From Nitrososphaerales archaeon (lineage in GTDB: Archaea > Thermoproteota > Nitrososphaeria > Nitrososphaerales > Gagatemarchaeaceae), in contig JAJTZB010000004.1 of NCBI GenBank assembly GCA_032906765.1, forward strand, positions 1-64,000: a stretch of DNA of 64,000 bases. The letters are read 5' to 3'. Of this stretch, positions 1 to 8,462 are shown one piece after another; positions within the stretch are counted from its first letter, which is position 1; the number at the start of each line of letters is the position of its first letter. The position numbers and the translations under genes were made by a program. The notes under the pieces were generated by a model. That model did no database searches. It saw only the letters and a program-made list of their open reading frames with translations, and was not told the DNA's origin.

Positions 1-78
1 GCGGCGAGGATAACGAGTCTGGCCTATTCTCTGGTCAGAGGGTTTCTACTGAGCCTCTGGACGTGGCGGGTTAAATAG
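1..78 (+). CDS. C-terminal fragment of an unidentified protein
   Basis: The + frame is open from base 1 to a TAG at 76-78, giving about 25 residues with a hydrophobic stretch (SLAYSLVRGFLLSLW) and a basic end. It could be the last membrane segment of a gene that starts before the window and runs in the same direction as the next small gene. The piece is too short to identify and may be spurious. Confidence 0.3.
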   Translation, partial: AARITSLAYSLVRGFLLSLWTWRVK

Positions 79-98
79 AGACGCTGAATGCTGGAGAG

Positions 99-413
99 AT
101 GATAGAACTCTTAGCGAGGGCACTCGACGCTCTGGGCATCGCGGCAGGGCTGGATATCCCCACGCCTCCGGACATCGGCGCAGTGATCCAGCAGTTCGCA
201 CAGCAGTTCACTTCAATGGCGACGCTGGCCCTGACGACCGTCGACTCGGCCGTCATGGTGGTGGCGAGGCTGGCGTATGCCTCGATTCTCATGATTGGGC
301 TCGTGCTCTATTACACGCACGTCGAGAGACGGCTGGGGAAGGACCTGATCAAGGGTGGGATACTCCTGGCGGTGCTCGCCGAGTTCGTCTTTCCCCTGAT
401 CAGTAGGCTCTGA
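99..413 (+). CDS. small predicted membrane protein
   Basis: This 104-residue protein has two hydrophobic segments, at about residues 38-72 and 83-103, separated by a charged loop (HVERRLGKDL). The first 30 residues look amphipathic. I do not recognise a family. Its 3' end overlaps the pelota stop region by 14 bases in convergent orientation. Membrane location is inferred from hydrophobicity only. The opposite strand over the same stretch is also open but has low-complexity composition, so the + frame is preferred. Confidence 0.5.
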   Translation: MIELLARALDALGIAAGLDIPTPPDIGAVIQQFAQQFTSMATLALTTVDSAVMVVARLAYASILMIGLVLYYTHVERRLGKDLIKGGILLAVLAEFVFPLISRL

Positions 414-1461
414 GCCCGTACCTCAACAGTGCGACCGCGCCTCCGAATGCGGAAACCTGCTTCCCAAGCTCGAGAGACGAGTCGGCGAGGTAGACAGACC
501 CCCTCCTGGCCTCGATCTCGTTGAGCACTTGGACAAGCTCCTCTTCTTCAATCCCGGCAGAGAAGACGTCGTCGGAGACGACGCATGCTTCCACCGCCCC
601 TGAAGCTGCGGCCTCCTTCACGCGAGCCAGCGTGTATGCCACCTTCTTGTCGCCTGACGATATTCTCTTCACAGCCTCGTTGATGACCCGCTGCATCTCA
701 ACGAGGACCGAACCCTTCGCCACTTCTTGGAAACCTGGGAACCTCACGAGAGCCCTGACCCCGTCGGACCCGGTCAGGTCGAAGCCCTCCAGCAGATGCG
801 GCCTGAGGGGCTTCCCTGCTTCCTGGACGAGCTGGTTCATCACTGCGTTCTTGGTGTGACCCGGCCCTGCAATCACAACTTCGTCCTCCTCCCTCGAGAC
901 CTGAGAAACGAATGCTGCGACCTTCGCGATGAACGGCCTCGGACTCTGCTCATCCGACATCTTCCCCCCGACCCCAGACTCGATCACCGTGAGGACAGAG
1001 AGGTGGGAGCCGCTGAGCAAGCCTACTCCTGCCTCGCGCCTGTCAACAGCCACGACAAGGAACCTCCCCGGCGTCGTCTTCGCCGAACTCACCAGCCTTG
1101 TATCCAAGGCGCTCCACCTCTGCTTGCGAATCGTGATGCCATGGCCTGGAGAAATCGTCACCGAGTGCGAACCGGCGCGGCTTACAGTTTCGTCTGAGGA
1201 CTCGACGATTGTACCTCTGAGCCTTATCCTTTCCACACTGCTGTCGAGGTTGACATCTTCGACCGAGAGAGCGATTGTCACCTTAACCCGTTCGCCCTTG
1301 TCCGGCCTGGAGAACTCGTCCTCCCTCTTCATCACGCGCGAGCTGCGGGTGACGACGACGTCTCCCTTCCTGATCAGTCTGCGCAGGGTCCAGAGGTCGT
1401 CCGCCGACTCGACTGCGATAGAACACAGGCCGTGCTTGGGATTGAAATCAATGACTATCAT
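400..1461 (-). CDS. pelA: mRNA surveillance protein pelota (Dom34 homologue)
   Basis: This 353-residue protein matches archaeal pelota along its whole length, the usual size for the family. It has an N-terminal Sm-like domain (to about residue 130) and central and C-terminal eRF1-like domains. The C-terminal part shows VVSDDVFSAGIEEEEL followed by a conserved end. The eRF1 GGQ motif is absent, as expected for pelota. With aABCE1 and aEF1A it rescues stalled ribosomes in no-go and non-stop decay. It is transcribed away from the IS remnant on its 5' side. A TATA-like CTTTTAAGC lies at about 1529-1539. Confidence 0.93.
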   Translation of the reverse strand: MIVIDFNPKHGLCSIAVESADDLWTLRRLIRKGDVVVTRSSRVMKREDEFSRPDKGERVKVTIALSVEDVNLDSSVERIRLRGTIVESSDETVSRAGSHSVTISPGHGITIRKQRWSALDTRLVSSAKTTPGRFLVVAVDRREAGVGLLSGSHLSVLTVIESGVGGKMSDEQSPRPFIAKVAAFVSQVSREEDEVVIAGPGHTKNAVMNQLVQEAGKPLRPHLLEGFDLTGSDGVRALVRFPGFQEVAKGSVLVEMQRVINEAVKRISSGDKKVAYTLARVKEAAASGAVEACVVSDDVFSAGIEEEELVQVLNEIEARRGSVYLADSSLELGKQVSAFGGAVALLRYGLRAY

Positions 1462-1486
1462 CGGGCGCTTTACCTAACCTAGGCGA

Positions 1487-1521
1487 GAAAGCCCGCTGGC
1501 TTCAACAGTGGGATGAATCGC
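1487..1521 (+). mobile_element. IS200/IS605-type end hairpin (relic)
   Basis: A hairpin is formed by 1492-1498 (CCCGCTG) and 1506-1512 (CAGTGGG), with one G-T pair and a 7-nt loop, followed by ATGAATCGC. This layout resembles the imperfect palindrome plus flank found at the ends of IS605/IS1341 elements. It lies 22 bases upstream of a second similar remnant. It is called from resemblance, with no alignment. Confidence 0.45.
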
Positions 1522-1542
1522 ATTGGGGCTTAAAAGGAATGG

Positions 1543-1725
1543 GTGGCATGGATACTTGGCATGGATAGTGCCGTAGGGCAGGACATGCCCGAGCTCAAGC
1601 CTGTGGAGACTGGGCCTCTACCCGTCCCGACGACGGGACGCGCAAACCCGGCCGGTGAAGCAGGAACTACACGCCATGAAACAGGGGCTGGAAGCCCGCG
1701 GCCTCGGTCGTGGGAGGATGTCACT
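1543..1725 (+). pseudogene. TnpB (IS605 OrfB) C-terminal relic with right-end hairpin
   Basis: Translation gives PELKPVETGPLPVPTTGR followed by PAGEAGTTRHETGAGSPRP, which resembles the variable C-terminal tail and right-end DNA of IS605/IS1341 TnpB genes. The DNA contains GAAGCAGGAA and then a hairpin, CCCGCG at 1695-1700 with CGTGGG at 1709-1714, typical of the right end and of the guide (omega) RNA scaffold. The nuclease domains are missing, so this is a dead end fragment. It ends within a few bases of the dnaG stop codon, which suggests insertion at or just past the 3' end of dnaG. Confidence 0.6.
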
Positions 1726-2887
1726 CTAGCCCGAGATCCCTGAACGTGCCGATTCGCACGTCGTCAGGGACGGCGTTGAGCTCTCCTGTCCTGTGGCCTA
1801 TGATGCCCTTCACGCCTACCTTGGTCGCGGAGTCAACTAGGCGCTGCGTCACTATGCCGTCGAAGACCAGGAAGTGTGCGCCGCCGGCCGATTCCATCTT
1901 CTGGACCAGCTCGCTTATCGGATACCTTCCGACCTCCTGGAGTTTCTCGTCTAGCAATACGGCTTCGAGTGTTCCGTTCAGAGTCGGGAACATCTCGCGA
2001 GTCTTGGCGACGATCGGCTCTTCTGGGCCTTCTGCAGCCCTCTCTGCGGGCCGCTCGCGCTCCCTCCTGCCACCGGTTGCCGGCATCTCCCCCCGTTCGG
2101 CGCGGAGCATGTTGATGACGTCTATTGGGGTGAGTTCTTCGACCTCCTTACCCGGCGGCGCCCTGATCACCTTCTCGACGCGTACGACTTGAGCAAGCTC
2201 TTTCTCTATCAGGTCCCCGCCCCTGTCGCCGTCAAGCACTGCAATGAGCCTCTTCTTCTTCCCGAGTTCCTTGATTGAGTCTGGCACGCTTGTGCCTTCG
2301 AGGGCCACCACGTTCTCTATTCCAGCCCTCAGGAAGAGCACGACGTCGGCCCTTCCCTCCACGAGGAAGACCAACTCTGACGTGTAGACGCCCGGTCCTG
2401 CCGGCAGATTCTCGAGGCCGTAGTTGATCACCCTCGCCCTCTTTATTGACTCGGTCACGTCCTTGAGGACGTTGTCCCCTTCACTGGAAGTCTTGGAACT
2501 CCATTCCCTGACTATGAGCTTCGCCCTGTCGACTATCTGCTTTCTCTTGTTCGCCCTCACGTCCTCTATCCCGCCAAGCGTAAACCTGGCGCTGCAGGGA
2601 CCCACCTTGTCGACACTCTCCACCGCTGCCGCGATGAGGGCGGCCGTCCCTATGTCAGTCGACATCGGGATGATTACCTCGCCGTGGGTCTTGTCGTTCT
2701 TCGACTCTAGGTTGATCTCTATCCTGCCAACTTTCCAGCTCTTCTGAAGCTCGTTCAGGTTCATCTCTGGGCCGAAGAGCCCCTCGGTCTGACCGAAGAT
2801 GGCACCAATAACGTCCGCTCGTTCCACTACGCCATCTACGTCAATCCTCAGCCTTACCATGTACTTTACTATGCCTGAATCTGGCAA
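1721..2887 (-). CDS. dnaG: archaeal DnaG-type primase / exosome component
   Basis: This 388-residue protein has the archaeal DnaG layout. A basic N-terminal region (KYMVRLRIDVDG) with no bacterial zinc finger is followed by a TOPRIM domain near residues 165-250, with the metal acid in FLVEGRADV and the DGDRGG motif, then a C-terminal domain. Archaeal DnaG makes short primers in vitro and is a structural subunit of the RNA exosome. The TTG start at 2887 fits a TATA-like CGATAAAAAAC at about 2904-2914, giving a leaderless transcript. An internal ATG lies at 2860. The 3' end abuts an IS605-like remnant. Confidence 0.92.
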   Translation of the reverse strand: MPDSGIVKYMVRLRIDVDGVVERADVIGAIFGQTEGLFGPEMNLNELQKSWKVGRIEINLESKNDKTHGEVIIPMSTDIGTAALIAAAVESVDKVGPCSARFTLGGIEDVRANKRKQIVDRAKLIVREWSSKTSSEGDNVLKDVTESIKRARVINYGLENLPAGPGVYTSELVFLVEGRADVVLFLRAGIENVVALEGTSVPDSIKELGKKKRLIAVLDGDRGGDLIEKELAQVVRVEKVIRAPPGKEVEELTPIDVINMLRAERGEMPATGGRRERERPAERAAEGPEEPIVAKTREMFPTLNGTLEAVLLDEKLQEVGRYPISELVQKMESAGGAHFLVFDGIVTQRLVDSATKVGVKGIIGHRTGELNAVPDDVRIGTFRDLGLE

Positions 2888-2982
2888 TTGCGTTCATCTC
2901 GGTTTTTTATCGGATTAAGCGGCTTAAGCTTAACTTGGATTTCTGACGAAAATCGCGGGGATATAAACTCTCGGTTTGCTCG

Positions 2983-3459
2983 CTATGTTTCCATCGCTTC
3001 TGAGAAGCGGATCAGGTTCTCAACGTGCCTGAACACGCCTTTCGAAGCGGCAAGGAGTCTCCTCCGTTGGTCCAGCGAGAACGGGACGTCCCTTCGACGT
3101 AACTCCTTTGCGCACCTCGCGGTGAGCTGCCGGCCTTCCCTGTCAGAGTCGGTCAGAATCACCACGCCCGCAAGTTGTGGGAGCGCTTCGCCGCGCCTGC
3201 TGATGGACCTCATGGTGAGAATCCGGCCCGTGTATCCGATGGAAAGCAGAGCCATCGAGTCTCTCGGCCCCTCGACGAGCACTGCCCAGCCCTCCGAGGA
3301 GAGCTGATTGAGCTCCGCCACAAAGCCCCGCAGAAAGTCAACCATTTCGCCGAAACGCGTCTCGTCGGTTTTCTTCGTCTTTCTTCGCCTACCTTTGATT
3401 GTTGCCCGTCTCTGACGAGCCCGGATCATGTCCCAGCTTTGAGCGGGGAGCGTCACCAA
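2983..3459 (-). CDS. small TOPRIM-domain protein
   Basis: This 158-residue protein has a basic N-terminal tail (GRRRKTKKTDE) and a compact TOPRIM core, with the conserved Glu in AVLVEGPRDS and the acidic motif in VVILTDSDREGR. It is too small to be a primase or topoisomerase. The size is typical of RNase M5-like or OLD-type stand-alone TOPRIM proteins, whose archaeal members mostly lack a known role. It lies between dnaG and pheT on the same strand. The start may be the GTG at 3459 or the ATG at 3429. A nuclease role on structured RNA is only inference. Confidence 0.7.
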   Translation of the reverse strand: MVTLPAQSWDMIRARQRRATIKGRRRKTKKTDETRFGEMVDFLRGFVAELNQLSSEGWAVLVEGPRDSMALLSIGYTGRILTMRSISRRGEALPQLAGVVILTDSDREGRQLTARCAKELRRRDVPFSLDQRRRLLAASKGVFRHVENLIRFSEAMET

Positions 3460-3597
3460 GCCTCTTCAACGGGCAAACGGCCTTCGTCTGTCGCGCGTCT
3501 GGGTAAACCATCTGCTCATCAAAGCGTCTCCGCCTTCGCAGGTGGCCGTTTAACGCGCTGTAGAACGAAAGCCGTCTGGTACCCGGGAAGCGAAGTT

Positions 3598-5232
3598 CTA
3601 TTTTAGCTGTTTGTGGAGCATCGTCAAGTCGAGTTCGAAGCCAGAGACTGGCACTTTCACCCCGAACGCCTCGAGCGCCTCTGGTTTTATCTCGCCTACA
3701 GCCCCCAGCTCGGCCTTCCCGAGGCGGACGACCGCCGACCTGCCTGCGGCGAATGCCCAGTGGCTTGCTTCCCTGGTCTCTGCTTCGCCTCCTGCAATCA
3801 AACGCGTGAGCGACTCCAGGTGCGTCTTCGCCTCTGTGTAGGATGCCTGTGAGTGCGCGATGAGGCAGCCCAGATGCCAGGCTTCAGAGGCGCTCCCCTC
3901 TGTCCTGGTGTAGACCCTCCCAATTTCGAAGACACGCTGAGGGTAGTCTTCCTTCGCGTTGCGCCCTAGGACGCCCATCAGCGAAGGCAGCAGGGAATCG
4001 CGCAGGAGAGAGTGCTCGAGGCTCTTCGGGCTCTCGACTGCTATCCTGTCCGCAGAAGGTCTGCCGAATCTCCCGTAGAGCGAGTCCTCGTCGACGAGTT
4101 CGTAGGTCATTAACTCGACCATACCTGAGCCGGCCATGATGTCAGAGACCTTGTCCAGAAACTGGTCGAACACGTTGAACACGCCGGGCTGGTTGCTCGG
4201 AGGGTAGACGGGGGTGATCTTCTCAATGCCGTACCCTAGCGCCACCTCCTCTGAGATGTCCACTTTGTGCAGTATGTCCAGCCTGTACCTTGGCACGAGG
4301 ACCGTGTTGCCTCTGACGCCGAAGCGACTTCTCTCGAGGCACTTGACGGCCTGTTGCCTAGTGAGGTCCAACCCTGTCACGTCGCGGACGAGAGTCAAGT
4401 CAAAGGGAACTTCTGAAACTTTCAGGTCGGGTGTGGCGCGCCTCGCCTTCTGTTGCTTGACAACAACGGAGCCTATCTTGGCTCCGATGTCGGCCATCGT
4501 CGTGGCGAGGATTGCAAGGACATCGTCGACGATGCGCTGGTGTGTGCCAGTGACATCAATGAACACGTTCTTCGTCTTCTTCGTCAGCTTTGTCGCGTTG
4601 CCATTGACGACTGGTGGGAAGGAGAGCACGACACCTCTCGAATCTGTCAGCATCGGGAAGAGGCGGCCTCGCGAGACTATCTTGCCGTACTGTTTGCCCT
4701 GCTCGGTATCGGACAAGACCTCGCTGACATTCATCTGTCTCTTTCCGTCGAGGGGAGTGAACCTGAACGAATGGGGAACTGCCTTGTACTCGATCTGGTT
4801 GGTGAGAGCCTTCATGTCGTGCAACCCAATCGCAGCTTTCGCCCTCCTCCTCCCGAGTCCGTTATGCAAATCCTCCTGGAGCGAGATTAGCTGCCTGACG
4901 TCCTCTTCATCGAGGGTGAGCCCTGTGGCTGTTGCGCAGGCGATGTAAGGCCTGATGGAAGAGAGACTCCTGTCGACAGACACAGTGACCCCCGACGGGC
5001 GGACGGCGTAGTGTGCGAGTCCGACCTCTCTTCCCAGCAATCCTCTGAGTGCCTTCGCAATCCCAAAGTCCGTCCCGAAATCTGGTCTGTTTGGGCTGTA
5101 CTCCACCCGCACGGAATTCCTGTCGAAGCCCTCGATGTCGAGCCCGAGGTACGGAAGTCCTTCGACTGCCCTCCTCTGGTCTGCTCCGACCATCCTGCTG
5201 AACCTCTTCAGCTCAATCCTAACTACGGGCAA
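3598..5232 (-). CDS. pheT: phenylalanyl-tRNA synthetase beta subunit
   Basis: This 544-residue protein matches the shorter archaeal/eukaryal PheT, lacking the bacterial EMAP and C-terminal RNA-binding domains. It contains a B3/B4 editing-type domain, with EYSPNRPDFGTDFGIAKALR near the N terminus, and a B5 domain with a degenerate synthetase core towards the C terminus. It forms the alpha2-beta2 enzyme that charges tRNA-Phe. Its start overlaps the last codons of pheS by 14 bases, so the two are translationally coupled. Confidence 0.95.
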   Translation of the reverse strand: MPVVRIELKRFSRMVGADQRRAVEGLPYLGLDIEGFDRNSVRVEYSPNRPDFGTDFGIAKALRGLLGREVGLAHYAVRPSGVTVSVDRSLSSIRPYIACATATGLTLDEEDVRQLISLQEDLHNGLGRRRAKAAIGLHDMKALTNQIEYKAVPHSFRFTPLDGKRQMNVSEVLSDTEQGKQYGKIVSRGRLFPMLTDSRGVVLSFPPVVNGNATKLTKKTKNVFIDVTGTHQRIVDDVLAILATTMADIGAKIGSVVVKQQKARRATPDLKVSEVPFDLTLVRDVTGLDLTRQQAVKCLERSRFGVRGNTVLVPRYRLDILHKVDISEEVALGYGIEKITPVYPPSNQPGVFNVFDQFLDKVSDIMAGSGMVELMTYELVDEDSLYGRFGRPSADRIAVESPKSLEHSLLRDSLLPSLMGVLGRNAKEDYPQRVFEIGRVYTRTEGSASEAWHLGCLIAHSQASYTEAKTHLESLTRLIAGGEAETREASHWAFAAGRSAVVRLGKAELGAVGEIKPEALEAFGVKVPVSGFELDLTMLHKQLK

Positions 5233-6709
5233 CTTCCACCCTGTTCCTGAGCCACGAAAGGTCGCTGCTGTAGAGGTCCCTGAGGTCGTCGAGGCCGTAT
5301 CTCAGCAGCATCAATCGCTCTATCCCCGGTCCCCATGCGAGCACCGGCACCTTGACGCCGAGGGGTCGAGTCACCTCGGGCCTGAACACGCCCGAGCCAC
5401 CAAGTTCAATCCAATCCTTGGCCACGTCGGAGTAACCCATCACCTGAAGCGATGGCTCCGTGTACGGGAAGTACGACGGCCAGAGCTTTACGTCCCTGAG
5501 ACCCAGTTTCTTGTAGAACGCCGTCAGGAAACCCATCAGGTGTCTCATGTTGAGACCTTCTCCCACGATGATGCCGTCCATCTGATGGAACTCGGCCAGG
5601 TGCTTGTAATCGAGGTTTTCATTCCTGTAAACCTTGCTGACTGCGAACACGCGCGTTTCCCGGTTGCCAGACTCGGAGAGGGCCTTGATCGTCAGGACAG
5701 TGTTGTGGGTCCTCAGGAGAAGGCGCCTAGCCTCTTCAACGCGCCATGAGTACCCCCACCCGCGGCTGCCTGTCGTCCAGCCATCCTCGTGCGTCGAGGC
5801 AACGTTGCCCACCAATCCAGAGCGCCTGATTTTCCTGTCCTCCAGACCGGCGAGGTAGAAGGTGTCCTGCATCTCGCGGCCGGGGTGGTCCTGAGGGGTG
5901 AACAGAGCGTCGAAGTTCCAGAATGCGGGCTGAATGCTACTCCCCTGGAGTTCGGTGAAACCCATCGAGATGTACGTCTCCCGCACCTCTCTGATGAAGT
6001 CCCTGACCGGGTGCCGTCTGCCTGGGTAGAAGCGAGGAGCCTTGGCCTCCACGTCGATTGGCCTCAGGCTCTTCCCTCGCCAGCTGCCAGCTCCAAGGAC
6101 CTCGGGGGTGAGCCTGTCGACGTAGTCGGTCTCCGCGGTGCCCGGCCTGGCCTTGAGTCCCGCCTTTGTTATCTCGACGGATACCGTTCTCTGCTCGCTC
6201 CTCCTCAGTAAGCCTCTTCTGAGGAGATCTCCGGCCATCTTTGCTTCCTCTTCGGAAAGTGAGCTCTCGTCAACCTGTCTCGAAATCCGTTCCATCAGAG
6301 ACTGCAGAAGCTTCGGTCCCTCAGAGTCGACCACCCTTACGACGGGCGGGGAGGTCGTCTGGTCGATTGTTATCCACCCTGCGGCCCTAGCCCTGCCGAA
6401 GGCCGCCGAGTACTCCTCTGGCGAAAAGTCAGCCCTTAGCTGGTCGGGGGTCTTGGGAGTGGGACCCTGGCTCGCCCTCGTCACCAAGGTCAGTTCAGGG
6501 GGCGTCGTGCCCACGACCTCGAGCCTGCGCGTGACCGACTCGGATACAGCGAGGAGTTTCTTCGTTGAGAGCCATTCAATCGCCCGCCTCACCTGGTCGG
6601 GCTTGAGTTCGGATTCCTTGACTAGCGAGTCGAAGCCGAGCCTGCCGTGGCTAGCAAGCGCGGAAAGGACTCGCTGTTCGATGGGATGGAGCGTGGATGA
6701 CATGCCCAC
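5219..6709 (-). CDS. pheS: phenylalanyl-tRNA synthetase alpha subunit
   Basis: This 496-residue catalytic subunit has N-terminal winged-helix repeats (residues 1-180) that bind tRNA, then a class II synthetase core. Motif 2 is seen as RTHNTVLTIKAL and KVYRNEN, and motif 3 as GWGPGIERLMLLRYG in modified form (VLAWGPGIERLMLLRYGLDD). Length and architecture match archaeal PheS. It lies four bases downstream of trpS and overlaps pheT, so trpS-pheS-pheT form one synthetase operon. Confidence 0.95.
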   Translation of the reverse strand: MGMSSTLHPIEQRVLSALASHGRLGFDSLVKESELKPDQVRRAIEWLSTKKLLAVSESVTRRLEVVGTTPPELTLVTRASQGPTPKTPDQLRADFSPEEYSAAFGRARAAGWITIDQTTSPPVVRVVDSEGPKLLQSLMERISRQVDESSLSEEEAKMAGDLLRRGLLRRSEQRTVSVEITKAGLKARPGTAETDYVDRLTPEVLGAGSWRGKSLRPIDVEAKAPRFYPGRRHPVRDFIREVRETYISMGFTELQGSSIQPAFWNFDALFTPQDHPGREMQDTFYLAGLEDRKIRRSGLVGNVASTHEDGWTTGSRGWGYSWRVEEARRLLLRTHNTVLTIKALSESGNRETRVFAVSKVYRNENLDYKHLAEFHQMDGIIVGEGLNMRHLMGFLTAFYKKLGLRDVKLWPSYFPYTEPSLQVMGYSDVAKDWIELGGSGVFRPEVTRPLGVKVPVLAWGPGIERLMLLRYGLDDLRDLYSSDLSWLRNRVEVARS

Positions 6710-6713
6710 AATA

Positions 6714-7841
6714 TCACTTGCCCGACGAGAGGTAGCGCCTGCTCTTCTCCAGAAGATCCTTTGCGTCCTTCAGCATCGACGCGCGCTTCTTCCGGTGGCG
6801 CTCCAAGAAGCCCTTCACGAGGCCTGCCGCCTCCTGTTTGCACTCGCCGCACATCCTTATGCCTCCGGCGCATTCGTCGTATACTCGCTGCGAGTGCTCG
6901 TCGTTCAGGGCGAAGTGGAATCTGTACAGGTCGAAGACAGGACAGATGTCCGGCCTCCCACCCAACCGCCTCTGCTCCTCGATTGTATCTCTTCCGCCGG
7001 TGAACGCGCTGAGCACCTTCTTCGAGGCCGAGCTCGGTCCCTCGTCCAGGGTGAAACCGGAGTCTGGGACGCGCTTCGACATCTTCCCCCCGCCTGTGAG
7101 CCCCATCTCGAGCCTGTGGTAAATGGCGGAGGGCGGTATGAACTCGAAATCGTCCTTGTACTTCGAGGCGAGATCCCTTGTGAGTCTTATGTGAGGGTCC
7201 TGGTCCGCTCCGACGGGAACGAGGACCGGCTTTGGTCCGCCGAATTCCGGAAGCTGAGGCATCAGGATGTCCCCTGCCTGTATCAACGCAGAGAAGTAGA
7301 GGCCAATCTGCCTCTCGCCGTAAATCGCCTTCAACATATTGTTGGTCACCCCGCGTGAAAAGATCGTGGCAAACCGCATGACCCTCATCTCCTCGCTCTG
7401 TCGGTACACCACTGTCCTCTCCGGGTCGAGCCCGAGGGCGAGGATGTCTGCGACGTTCTGGACAGCGATCTTTGCGCTCTCCGCCAGCGACAGCCCATTG
7501 TCGCAATATGCTTCCACGTCGGCTATCGCGTAGTACACGGTCGCCTTCTTGGAGAGTGATTGGAAGAACACCATGTCGTCCGCGGTCATCTTGTTCCCGA
7601 GATGGAAGGTTCCGTCCGGCTTGATGCCACTCATGATCGCGAAGGGTTTACCTTTGTCGATTGCGTCAAGCGCGCGGGCCAGGTCGCGCTGCCCAAAGTC
7701 AATCCCACGGCTGAGGTGGGCGCTGAGTCTCTTGAACCTGGGAAGGAGCGGAGAGACCGGGTCTATGCCGAACTCGGCTTCCAGCCGCGTGTAGTCCTTG
7801 ATTGTGCTGGTTCCCCAAGGATCCAGCCTGTCCTTCTCCAC
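6714..7841 (-). CDS. trpS: tryptophanyl-tRNA synthetase
   Basis: This class I synthetase shows the HIGH-like signature HLGNK (TFHLGNKMTADD) and the KMSKS-like loop KMSKRVP. The archaeal/eukaryal PWG motif lies near the N terminus (VEKDRLDPWG). The frame is open much further upstream but that part is low-complexity and lies under coaD, so the GTG at 7841 is preferred, giving 375 residues, a normal archaeal TrpS size. An intron-containing tRNA-Trp, its substrate, lies about 4 kb away at 11749. Confidence 0.92.
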   Translation of the reverse strand: MEKDRLDPWGTSTIKDYTRLEAEFGIDPVSPLLPRFKRLSAHLSRGIDFGQRDLARALDAIDKGKPFAIMSGIKPDGTFHLGNKMTADDMVFFQSLSKKATVYYAIADVEAYCDNGLSLAESAKIAVQNVADILALGLDPERTVVYRQSEEMRVMRFATIFSRGVTNNMLKAIYGERQIGLYFSALIQAGDILMPQLPEFGGPKPVLVPVGADQDPHIRLTRDLASKYKDDFEFIPPSAIYHRLEMGLTGGGKMSKRVPDSGFTLDEGPSSASKKVLSAFTGGRDTIEEQRRLGGRPDICPVFDLYRFHFALNDEHSQRVYDECAGGIRMCGECKQEAAGLVKGFLERHRKKRASMLKDAKDLLEKSRRYLSSGK

Positions 7842-7905
7842 AATACTCTTGCCTGAAAGACCTCGGATTAAAGCCCTTTCGAGCGCGGGCGGCCCTCGGC
7901 GACCT

Positions 7906-8373
7906 TCAGCGGTGCTGTCGCCTCCCCTCCCTGTCGATTTCTCCCTGCCTGATTCTGGTTGAGGAGATCGGCTTGCCGTCTTCGTCGAGCACGAAATCGA
8001 CGACGACAACCTGGAGAGGAAGGAACCCCTCCGAAGCCCTCACCTCGTTGGCGATAGACACCTTGGACGCCGTCTCCCTGCTCACGACTATGGCGTCGAC
8101 TTCGGCCGAAGCGATGCCCGGGCCGAAGTGGTCCTCGAGCTTTGTTATCGCGTACTCGCGGCCCGGATAACGACCGTCGAGGTACTCCCTGAGGCGCGCT
8201 ACCCGCTCCGCGAACGTCTGGTCGGGACTCTTTCCCTCCCTTTGCGCGAATGCGTCGGAGGTGACTCCGATCACGACCTTCTCCCCCGCCTCGAAGCTCT
8301 TCGAGAGCAGGGCCTCGTGCCCCCGATGTAGATGGTCGAAGGTACCCCCAGTCGCGACAGTCCTGAACTTCAA
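7906..8373 (-). CDS. coaD: phosphopantetheine adenylyltransferase (archaeal type)
   Basis: A nucleotidyltransferase fold with TVATGGTFDHLHRGHEALL (the T/HxGH signature) and the C-terminal substrate motif ISSTRIRQGEID identifies this as the archaeal CoaD family, which adenylates 4'-phosphopantetheine in coenzyme A synthesis. The open frame reaches 8472, but the TTG at 8373 has a clean GGAGG Shine-Dalgarno about 10 nt before it and starts directly before the conserved core, giving 155 residues. It is divergent from map and upstream of trpS. Confidence 0.9.
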   Translation of the reverse strand: MKFRTVATGGTFDHLHRGHEALLSKSFEAGEKVVIGVTSDAFAQREGKSPDQTFAERVARLREYLDGRYPGREYAITKLEDHFGPGIASAEVDAIVVSRETASKVSIANEVRASEGFLPLQVVVVDFVLDEDGKPISSTRIRQGEIDREGRRQHR

Positions 8374-8462
8374 GAATCGGACGCCTCCGTGAGAATCACT
8401 TGAAATAGCACGAGATTCGGTGCTGACTCCGCCACTCAATAAAGGATTTGTGAGGTGGGACC

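Noticed and set aside
7842-8009. Longer N terminus for TrpS
   Set aside because: The extension is low-complexity, runs under coaD and precedes the normal PWG-containing start of archaeal TrpS.
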